Assembly: GCA_003250275.1 (NCBI GenBank)
Contig: QKGW01000560.1
Location: forward strand, 1 to 5,406
Direction: 5' to 3'
Source of the DNA: Alphaproteobacteria bacterium
GTDB lineage: Bacteria > Pseudomonadota > Alphaproteobacteria > Rhodospirillales > Rhodospirillaceae
DNA: 5,406 bases
In this document: piece by piece, positions 1 through 4,799 of the stretch
How the letters are laid out: every line of letters starts with the position of its first letter
How positions within the stretch are numbered: the stretch's first letter is position 1
Translations under genes and position numbers: made by a program
The notes under the pieces: generated by a model
Told to the model about the DNA's origin: nothing
What the model saw: only the letters and a program-made list of their open reading frames with translations
Databases searched by the model: none

Positions 1-817
1 CGTGGCGCGACATCCGGGTGAGCGCGTCGGCGCGGCGCAGCTTGGCGTCGCGGTGGCGCGGGCGGATTTCGAGGGCGCGCGCCAGCCCCGCCTCGGCGGC
101 TTCGAGATCGCCGCGGTCGAGGGCGACGATGGCGCGCCCGAAGACCGGCTCGAACATCGCGGGATCGGCAGCCTGCGCCTCGGCGAAGGTCGCGTCCGCC
201 GCGTCGAAGCGGCGCAAACCGAGGAGCGCGTTGCCGCGGTTGGCGAGGGCGAACGGATGCGCCGCCGCCGAGGCGTCGCAGGCCGCAACGGCATCGCACT
301 CGGCGAGTGCCTCGGCGTAACGTTTCTCGCCGAGATACCACGCCGCCGACGCGGCGTGCAGGTCGGCGTCGCCGGGGTGGCGGGCGAGCGCGTCGTCGAG
401 CACCGCGCGGGCGGCGGTGGTGTCGCCACGGCTGCGCTCGGCGCGCGCGAGCGCGGCCCAGGTGGCGGCGCGGCCGGGCTTGAGCGCGGCGGCGCGGGCG
501 AACGCGTCGCGCGCCGCGCCGAACTCGCGGCGCTCGCGCGCGATCACGCCGCGCTGCACCGAAACGTCGGCGATTTCTTCGGAGTCGGACAGCGCCGCGA
601 GGGCGGCGTCGAGGATTTCGCCCGCGGCGGCGAGGTCGCCCTGCGCGACCGCGATCGCGGCCCTCAGCTGCGCCAACGCGACGCCGTCCTCAAGCCCTTC
701 GGCAAAGAATGCCGCGCCCTCGGGATCGCCCAACTGCAAAAGCCGCCACGCCGAGGCAAACCCCGGCGTGGCGGCGTGATGAAACAGATCCTCAGCGAAG
801 AAACCCTCGGCAACCAC
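1..817 (-). CDS. TPR-repeat protein downstream of flaF (3' end cut off by window)
   Basis: I read this frame directly from the minus strand: 272 codons with no stop, running off the left edge. It starts at GTG (817-815). This is the first possible start after the flaF stop, which lies in the same frame only 27 bases upstream, and it has a well-placed GGGGAG ribosome binding site. The visible part is an Ala/Arg-rich helical protein built of tetratricopeptide units, at roughly residues 49-80, 87-117, 118-150, 151-183, 190-222 and 224-257. They show the usual spacing of small and bulky residues, for example ANRGNALLGLRRFDAADATF near residues 192-211 and ALARALEIRPRH-like repeat ends. There is no signal peptide or membrane segment, so it is probably cytoplasmic. 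TPR domains bind other proteins. Following flbT-flaF in an apparent operon, it may bind flagellin or an export component, or be the front of a TPR-glycosyltransferase of the FlmG type. The missing C-terminus would decide, so function is not assigned. Confidence 0.85.
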   Translation of the reverse strand, partial: MVAEGFFAEDLFHHAATPGFASAWRLLQLGDPEGAAFFAEGLEDGVALAQLRAAIAVAQGDLAAAGEILDAALAALSDSEEIADVSVQRGVIARERREFGAARDAFARAAALKPGRAATWAALARAERSRGDTTAARAVLDDALARHPGDADLHAASAAWYLGEKRYAEALAECDAVAACDASAAAHPFALANRGNALLGLRRFDAADATFAEAQAADPAMFEPVFGRAIVALDRGDLEAAEAGLARALEIRPRHRDAKLRRADALTRMSRH

Positions 818-823
818 CGTACG

Positions 824-829
824 CTCCCC
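824..829 (-). promoter_or_regulatory. Ribosome binding site that fixes the GTG start of the TPR gene
   Basis: On the minus strand GGGGAG lies six bases before the GTG at 817-815. No ATG is available between the flaF stop and this point in this frame, so this site is the main reason for choosing the GTG start. Confidence 0.6.
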
Positions 830-844
830 GGCGGGCGAAGGGGA

Positions 845-1228
845 TCAGCCCGCCGCGGCTTCCTCAGCCTTGGTGCGCAGACCGGCGGCGAGGTTGCGGT
901 TGATGTTGATCAGCGTGTCGAGATCGGCGCCGTTGCGGCTGCGCAGGGCCTTCGCCGTCTGCTTGTCGACAAAGATGCTGAGCGACATGATGTTCGCCTT
1001 CAGCTCCGCGGGCAGCTTGTTTTCCGGCTCGACGATGTCCGCCTGGATGATCGTCCAGAGCAGGTGGTTGAAGCGCAGGGCCTTGCCGAAATCGGCGGGC
1101 TTGTCGGTGAGCTTCTTGGCATCCTCGAGTTTCAGCGCGGCGCGGGTGAACGCCATCGCCTCCAGCTCGCGGCCCGAAAGGGTAGCCTGCTGAGTGCGCT
1201 GGTAAGCGTTCAGTTGCTCATTCGCCAT
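845..1228 (-). CDS. flaF: FlaF, flagellar biosynthesis regulator / flagellin export factor
   Basis: This 127-residue protein matches the FlaF family, small proteins found in flagellated Alphaproteobacteria. Recognisable features are the N-terminal NAYQRTQQ motif (residues 7-14), the central block FNHLLWTIIQADIVEPENKLP near residues 53-73 (family pattern: N..LW.....D.....N.LP), then an L.A.I.SL..FV segment around residues 76-87 and a C-terminal LI.INRN...GL ending. It is all-helical and cytoplasmic, with no signal peptide. In Caulobacter, FlaF acts with FlbT and is needed for flagellin production and secretion. The ATG at 1228-1226 has GGAGG (1242-1238) nine bases upstream. The gene start overlaps the end of flbT by 11 bases, so translation of the two is probably coupled. 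Length is normal for the family. Confidence 0.95.
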   Translation of the reverse strand: MANEQLNAYQRTQQATLSGRELEAMAFTRAALKLEDAKKLTDKPADFGKALRFNHLLWTIIQADIVEPENKLPAELKANIMSLSIFVDKQTAKALRSRNGADLDTLININRNLAAGLRTKAEEAAAG

Positions 1229-1613
1229 GGGACAGAACCTCCGCCTCGTAATCGATCAACTTCTTACAGGACTTCAAAGCCTTATAGTGATCGCCCGCAA
1301 TGATGTGCTCCGAGGTCTCCATCATCAGATCGAGCCCCTCGTCGCCCAGCGGCATCACCAACATCTGCTTTAGCAGTAAAAAGTAAAAATTGTGGAAACT
1401 CCGCTCCTGCTCCGGCGACACGTACATGTTGAGGATGGTGTAGTAGAGCTTCTTCGCGACGGTATCCGCCTGCTCCTCGGACATCATGTCCTTTTCGCGC
1501 AGCACCGGCACGTGGTTGAGCACCACGAACTCGGACTTCGCGTCGCCGTTCTGCAGCACCGCGTTGCCGATGAGGATCTTCTCGTTGCGTCGGAGGGTCA
1601 GCTTGAGCGGCAT
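1218..1613 (-). CDS. flbT: FlbT, post-transcriptional regulator of flagellin
   Basis: This 131-residue protein is a clear FlbT. It opens MPLKLTLRRNEKILIGNAV, has NGDAKSEFVVLN (residues 22-33) and the characteristic LREKDMM block (residues 38-44), then a helical C-terminal half with LYYTILNMYVSPEQ (residues 56-69). In Caulobacter, FlbT binds the 5' untranslated region of flagellin mRNA and limits its translation and stability until the hook-basal body is finished. In some relatives it acts positively, so the direction of control here is unknown. The ATG at 1613-1611 has a GGAAAGA ribosome binding site (1625-1619) five bases upstream. An earlier ATG at 1627 is out of frame. The gene lies 146 bases downstream of the flagellin stop, beyond a strong terminator, so it probably has its own promoter and forms an operon with flaF and the following TPR gene. 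Confidence 0.95.
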   Translation of the reverse strand: MPLKLTLRRNEKILIGNAVLQNGDAKSEFVVLNHVPVLREKDMMSEEQADTVAKKLYYTILNMYVSPEQERSFHNFYFLLLKQMLVMPLGDEGLDLMMETSEHIIAGDHYKALKSCKKLIDYEAEVLSHGE

Positions 1614-1630
1614 CGGGATCTTTCCATGAA

Positions 1631-1648
1631 TTGCGCGACTCGGCGCAA
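1631..1648. promoter_or_regulatory. Inverted repeat TTGCGC-N6-GCGCAA ahead of flbT (dyad 2)
   Basis: Perfect six-base arms (1631-1636 and 1643-1648) surround a six-base spacer. The dyad lies just upstream of the flbT ribosome binding site and shares the TGCGC-N6-GCGCA pattern with a second dyad centred 32 bases away. It could be a protein operator or, in RNA, a small leader hairpin. No regulator is identified. Confidence 0.4.
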
Positions 1649-1663
1649 GAGACGCCGCCGCGG

Positions 1664-1679
1664 TGCGCCATTATGCGCA
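1664..1679. promoter_or_regulatory. Inverted repeat TGCGC-N6-GCGCA enclosing a -10-like CATAAT (dyad 1)
   Basis: Five-base arms (1664-1668 and 1675-1679) flank a six-base spacer. On the minus strand the hexamer CATAAT (1675-1670) matches the housekeeping -10 TATAAT at five of six bases. A good -35 is not visible 16-19 bases upstream. If the hexamer is used, transcription of flbT would begin near 1663, and a protein on this dyad would block it. The promoter and operator roles are inferences. Confidence 0.35.
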
Positions 1680-1702
1680 ATGCCACTCCCTGCCGCCATG
1701 CC

Positions 1703-1733
1703 AAAACGAAAGCGGCGGGCCGAAGCCCGCCGC
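1703..1733 (-). terminator. Intrinsic terminator of the flagellin gene
   Basis: On the minus strand a perfect nine-base GC-only stem, GCGGCGGGC with GCCCGCCGC (1733-1725 and 1720-1712), closes a TTCG loop (1724-1721). The T-rich tail TTTCGTTTT (1711-1703) follows. A C(UUCG)G tetraloop on a GC stem is exceptionally stable. It begins 26 bases after the flagellin stop codon and separates flagellin from flbT-flaF. Confidence 0.88.
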
Positions 1734-1759
1734 CACGTGATCCGAAATCCGGCCGGTTC

Positions 1760-2641
1760 TTAGAACAGGCGCAGGATCGACTGCTCGGACTGCTGCGCGA
1801 TCGAGAGCGCGATCGAACCCAGCGACTGGCGGGTCTGCAGCGAGAGCATGTTGGCCGATTCCTCGTTGAGGTCGGCGTTGACCAGGTTGGCCGCGCCGGT
1901 CTCGAGGGTGTTCACCAGATTGGCGGTGAAGTCAGCGCGAATCTGCAGCATCGACGCGTTGGTACCGAAGGTCTGCGCGGTCGAGCGGACGGTGGTGAGC
2001 GCCGAGTCGATTTCGGCGATCGAGGAGTCGATGACCTTCGCGTGGGTCGCGTCGGTAACGCCCCAGCCGGTACCCGCGCCGTAGGCGGCGGACTGCACGT
2101 TGAGGCTCGACGCGTCCGAGGACTCGCCCTTGATCACCAGCTGGCGCTTCGGCTCGGCATCGTTCTGCTCGGAGAACTTCACCGTCAGGGTATCCGGGGT
2201 CACGGCGGTCTCGGAATCGCCCTTGATCAGGTTGATGCCGTTGTACGACGCGTCGTTGACGAGGTGGTCGACCTGGCTGCGCAGTTCGTTGAACTGGCTG
2301 AACAGCTTCTGACGGGTGGAGGTGTCGGTCGCGGCGGTGGACTTCGCCGACGAGGCGATCGCCTTCATCTGCTTCAGAACGTCTTCGACGTTGGTCAGCG
2401 CATCGGTGGTGGTGGTGAGAACCTGGATGCCTTCCTCAATGCCCGACTTGATGCTCGAGAGGTCGGAAGCGCGGTCGTTGAGGTTACGCGAGGTGAAGAA
2501 CGACAGCGCGTCGTCAACGGCGCTGTTGACCTTCTTGCCGGTCGACAGACGTTCCTGGGTGCGACCGATCAGGTCGGTGGTGCGCTGCAGGGAGAGAAGA
2601 TTGGACCGCGTCGCGGACGACAGGGAAATATCACTGGCCAT
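1760..2641 (-). CDS. fliC: Flagellin, short alphaproteobacterial type
   Basis: This 293-residue protein is the flagellar filament subunit, exported unfolded through the flagellar type III apparatus and polymerised outside the cell. The N-terminal D0/D1 region (about 1-140) holds the hallmark ERLSTGKKVNSAVDDALSFF near residues 30-49 and LNDRASDLSSIKSGIEEGIQ near 54-73. The C-terminal D1/D0 region (about 205-293) ends SLGSIALSIAQQSEQSILRLF-like, with the usual helical, Leu/Ile-rich tail. The middle (about 141-204) is short, rich in Ser/Thr (14 of residues 141-200) and contains only a small variable domain, as in Azospirillum- or Magnetospirillum-type flagellins. The exposed Ser/Thr residues are candidate O-glycosylation sites, which is relevant because a GT41 enzyme is divergently encoded next door. 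No cysteine is present. The ATG at 2641-2639 has AAGGAG eight bases upstream, and the gene ends in its own terminator. Symbol given by family (equivalents: fljK, fla). Confidence 0.96.
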   Translation of the reverse strand: MASDISLSSATRSNLLSLQRTTDLIGRTQERLSTGKKVNSAVDDALSFFTSRNLNDRASDLSSIKSGIEEGIQVLTTTTDALTNVEDVLKQMKAIASSAKSTAATDTSTRQKLFSQFNELRSQVDHLVNDASYNGINLIKGDSETAVTPDTLTVKFSEQNDAEPKRQLVIKGESSDASSLNVQSAAYGAGTGWGVTDATHAKVIDSSIAEIDSALTTVRSTAQTFGTNASMLQIRADFTANLVNTLETGAANLVNADLNEESANMLSLQTRQSLGSIALSIAQQSEQSILRLF

Positions 2642-2649
2642 GGCTCATG

Positions 2650-2655
2650 CTCCTT
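2650..2655 (-). promoter_or_regulatory. Strong flagellin ribosome binding site
   Basis: AAGGAG on the minus strand lies eight bases before the flagellin ATG, consistent with a very highly translated gene. It sits outside the predicted leader stem at 2679-2720 and so would remain accessible when that stem forms. Confidence 0.8.
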
Positions 2656-2678
2656 TTCTAGGTCGGGCCGGGGACATA

Positions 2679-2720
2679 CGATCGGCGACGCGGACGATTC
2701 TCGCCCCACGAAACCGATCG
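2679..2720 (-). promoter_or_regulatory. Possible 5'-proximal stem in the flagellin mRNA leader
   Basis: In the flagellin transcript, CGATCGG (2720-2714) can pair with CCGATCG (2685-2679) around a 28-base loop, with a G-U pair available at the base. If transcription starts near 2720, as the sigma-54-like element suggests, this stem would sit at the very 5' end of the mRNA. FlbT is known in Caulobacter to act on the flagellin leader, so this is a candidate target. CGATCG is itself palindromic, which makes chance pairing easier. Confidence 0.3.
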
Positions 2721-2730
2721 CCGAGATGAT

Positions 2731-2746
2731 GGCACCGGAACAGCCA
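2731..2746 (-). promoter_or_regulatory. Sigma-54-like -24/-12 promoter of flagellin
   Basis: The minus strand reads TGGCTGTTCCGGTGCC. It has TGGC at -24 and TGC at -12, with the exact spacing between the key GG (2745-2744) and GC (2733-2732) of the consensus TGGCAC-N5-TTGCA. The predicted start is near 2720, giving a leader of about 80 bases. Sigma-54 with the activator FlbD drives late flagellar genes in Caulobacter-type hierarchies. The inner bases match only partly. Confidence 0.5.
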
Positions 2747-2805
2747 AAGATCAAGGGGCCATCGCACATCTCGGACCGGCATGTTCGCGGTCTTAACACA
2801 CCGAT

Positions 2806-2824
2806 CGTTATCAAACCGCTAACG
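2806..2824. promoter_or_regulatory. Dyad CGTTA-N9-TAACG, possible activator site
   Basis: Five-base inverted arms (2806-2810 and 2820-2824) lie in an unusually AT-rich patch of the divergent region. The dyad is about 60-80 bases upstream of the sigma-54-like element facing flagellin and about 20 bases upstream of the sigma-28-like element facing the GT41 gene. That position would suit an enhancer-binding protein or a shared regulator. It does not resemble an activator site I can name. Confidence 0.25.
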
Positions 2825-2841
2825 CCAAATGACCGCCGCGT

Positions 2842-2868
2842 GAAAGTTTGACGCCGGCGCGACGAACC
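2842..2868 (+). promoter_or_regulatory. Sigma-28 (FliA)-like promoter of the GT41 gene
   Basis: GAAAGTTT (2842-2849) matches seven of eight bases of the enterobacterial sigma-28 -35 element TAAAGTTT. After exactly 11 bases, GACGAACC (2861-2868) matches GCCGATAA at four of eight positions, including the CGA core. Transcription would start near 2875, about 40 bases before the ATG. An overlapping housekeeping reading, TTGACG (2848-2853) with CATGCT 17 bases on, is possible but weaker at the -10. Confidence 0.4.
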
Positions 2869-2915
2869 GCCATGCTCCCGAAGAATTATCGTCTCCGCCT
2901 TTCGGATTCCTTCCG

Positions 2916-4799
2916 ATGTCCAGTCCCGCCCTCGCGCAGCGCATCGCCGAACTCAGCCTCTCCGCGCTGTCGGGCGACCGCCCCGACGCCGCCGAGACCT
3001 TCTGCCAGCTCGGCCTGATCCTCTCCCCCGGCGCCGCGGTGTTCCACCACCACCTCGGCCTGATCGCGTTGCTGCGCGACGACGTCGACGCGGCACTGCC
3101 GGAACTTCTGCGCGCGGTCGAAGGCTTCGGCAAGGAGAGCTCGGACGCCGCGCGCGACGCGCACCGCGACCTCATCGTCGCGCATCTGATGGCGGGCGAA
3201 GGCGCGAACGCGCTCGCCGCCGGGTTCGCCGCCGAGCGGCTCTGGCCCGAGGATCCGGCGATCGCCCGCGTGCTCGCGCAGGCGGCGGAAAAGACCGGAG
3301 ACCTCGACGCCGCGATCCCGCGCTACGCCCGCGCGCTCGCGGTGATGAGCCAGGCCGACCCGAAGCGCGCCGAAACCGGCTTCGCCCTCGGCACCGCGCT
3401 CTATTCGCGCCGCCGCCTCGGCGAGGCGTTCCGCGCCCTGCGCGCCGCGATCGACGCCAACCGCAACCACGCCGCGTCGTGGTGCAACCTCGGCAACGTG
3501 CTCTGCGACATCGCCCGCCCGGTCGAGGCGCTCAAAGCCTACGAAGCCGCTCTCGTGATCGATCCCGACTACCGCAACGCGCACTCCAACGCGCTCCAGA
3601 CCCTGCACTACGTCCCCGGCCACAGCGCCCAGTCGCTCAAGGCGTCGCACCTCGCCTGGGCGGAGCGCCACTTCCGCGACGATCCGCCGCGCCCGCCCGC
3701 GCCGCCCGCGCGGCCGCGCCTCGCCGTGGGCCTGGTTTCGGAGGATCTGCGCCGTCATCCGGTTGGCTATTTCACCGCCGGCTGGCTGCCGTTCGCGCGC
3801 GACTACGGCCTCGACGTGATCGCCTATTCCAGCAACCCGCGCGACGACGACGTCACCCAGGCGCTGCGTACGGGCGTGGCGCAGTGGCGCGACGTCGCCG
3901 GGATCGACGACGGCACCCTCGCCCGCACCATCCGCCGCGACGCGCCCGACGTGCTGATCGACCTCGCCGGCCACACCGGGCGCAACCGCCTCGGGGTATT
4001 CGCGCAGCGCGCGGCGGCGCTGCAAGCGACCTGGATGGGCTACGTCGGCACCACCGGCCTCAAACAGATCGACGGCCTGATCGCCGACCGCATCCACGTG
4101 CCGCGCCTCGAAGACGCCGCCTACGTCGAGGACATCTGGCGGATGCCGAACGGCTACGTCTGCTACGCCCCGCCCGACTACGCGCCCGCGCCGCAGGGCA
4201 GCGCGTGGCGGCGCAACGGCTACATCAGCTTCGCCGCGTTCCACAACCCGGCGAAGATCAATCCCGACCTCATCGCGACCTGGGCGAAGATCCTTCACGC
4301 CGTGCCGGACAGCCGCATCCGTCTGGTGTTCCGCGGCTTCGACGAGCCGATGGTGCGCGACTTCATCGAGCGCACCTTCCAGGCCCAGGGGATTGCCGCC
4401 GACCGCCTCGACATCCGCGGCGCGGTGCCGCACGCCGAACTCTTCGCGCTCTACAACGACTGCGACTTCGCCCTCGATTCGTCCCCCTACGCCGGCGGCC
4501 TCACCACGCTCGAGGCGCTGTGGATGGGAATTCCGGTGGTCACCGCGCCGGGCGCGATCTTCGCCAGCCGCCACGCCGCCAGCCACGTCACCAACGCCGG
4601 GTTCGCGGGCGAGGTCGCGAGCGGCCCCTCGGACTACGTGCGCACCGCGATCGCCTGGGCCAACGCCCCCGCGATGCGCGACGCCGACCGCGCCGCGCGG
4701 CGCGCGCGCATGGCCGCCTCGCCGGTGATGGACGGCCGCCGCTTCGCGCAGGACCTCGCGCGGCTGCTGCGCGCCGCCCGCGACGCGGCGACGCCATGA
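2916..4799 (+). CDS. GT41-family TPR-glycosyltransferase (O-GlcNAc transferase / SPINDLY type)
   Basis: This 627-residue cytoplasmic enzyme is predicted to move a sugar from a nucleotide donor onto Ser/Thr of a protein. Residues about 29-218 form TPR units, the clearest being SWCNLGNVLCDIARPVEALK (188-207). A linker with the family signature SNALQTLHYVPGHS (224-237) leads to the GT-B catalytic region (about 268-620). Recognised motifs are SEDLRRHPVGYF (275-286), whose H281 aligns with the catalytic-site His of human OGT; DLAGHTGRNRLGVFAQR (349-365); ATWMGYVGTTGLKQIDGLIAD (371-391); HNPAKINP (443-450), whose K447 aligns with the essential donor-binding Lys; and LDSSPYAGGLTTLEALWMG (520-538). 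The ATG is preceded only by a weak GGA, and no earlier in-frame ATG or GTG is present close by. It is divergent from flagellin and overlaps a second TPR gene by four bases, so flagellin is the obvious candidate acceptor. The donor sugar is unknown, because GT41 includes both GlcNAc and fucose transferases. Confidence 0.93.
   Translation: MSSPALAQRIAELSLSALSGDRPDAAETFCQLGLILSPGAAVFHHHLGLIALLRDDVDAALPELLRAVEGFGKESSDAARDAHRDLIVAHLMAGEGANALAAGFAAERLWPEDPAIARVLAQAAEKTGDLDAAIPRYARALAVMSQADPKRAETGFALGTALYSRRRLGEAFRALRAAIDANRNHAASWCNLGNVLCDIARPVEALKAYEAALVIDPDYRNAHSNALQTLHYVPGHSAQSLKASHLAWAERHFRDDPPRPPAPPARPRLAVGLVSEDLRRHPVGYFTAGWLPFARDYGLDVIAYSSNPRDDDVTQALRTGVAQWRDVAGIDDGTLARTIRRDAPDVLIDLAGHTGRNRLGVFAQRAAALQATWMGYVGTTGLKQIDGLIADRIHVPRLEDAAYVEDIWRMPNGYVCYAPPDYAPAPQGSAWRRNGYISFAAFHNPAKINPDLIATWAKILHAVPDSRIRLVFRGFDEPMVRDFIERTFQAQGIAADRLDIRGAVPHAELFALYNDCDFALDSSPYAGGLTTLEALWMGIPVVTAPGAIFASRHAASHVTNAGFAGEVASGPSDYVRTAIAWANAPAMRDADRAARRARMAASPVMDGRRFAQDLARLLRAARDAATP

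Noticed and set aside
2..1303. A long plus-strand open frame (433 codons) covering the TPR gene and flaF.
   Set aside because: It is the antisense of well-recognised genes, has Arg/Gly/Ala-rich low-complexity content without any domain, and long antisense frames are expected at this GC content.
1663..1694. TGGCATTGC upstream of flbT as a sigma-54 promoter.
   Set aside because: The TTGC follows TGGCA directly, and no GC lies at the required distance from the GG.
2631..2648. A six-codon mini-frame (ATG at 2648, stop at 2633-2631) overlapping the flagellin start.
   Set aside because: Its ATG is only one base from the AAGGAG, too close for initiation, whereas the flagellin ATG has the ideal eight-base spacing.
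2793..2811. TTAA and TTAT boxes resembling a CtrA site.
   Set aside because: The spacing is 11 bases rather than seven and the second half is imperfect, so it does not fit TTAA-N7-TTAA.
2808..2838. A possible sigma-28 promoter facing flagellin, with TTTGATAA as -10.
   Set aside because: The -10 matches five of eight bases, but the -35 at the correct spacing matches only three of eight. The sigma-54-like element closer to the gene is better.
1631..2851. A 406-codon plus-strand open frame opposite flagellin.
   Set aside because: The flagellin on the minus strand is unmistakable, and the plus frame also runs across the terminator and the divergent promoter region.
2886..4586. A 566-codon minus-strand open frame opposite the GT41 gene.
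   Set aside because: The plus strand encodes a clear GT41 enzyme with conserved motifs across the whole stretch. The antisense translation is Val/Glu/Arg/Gly-rich and matches nothing recognisable.
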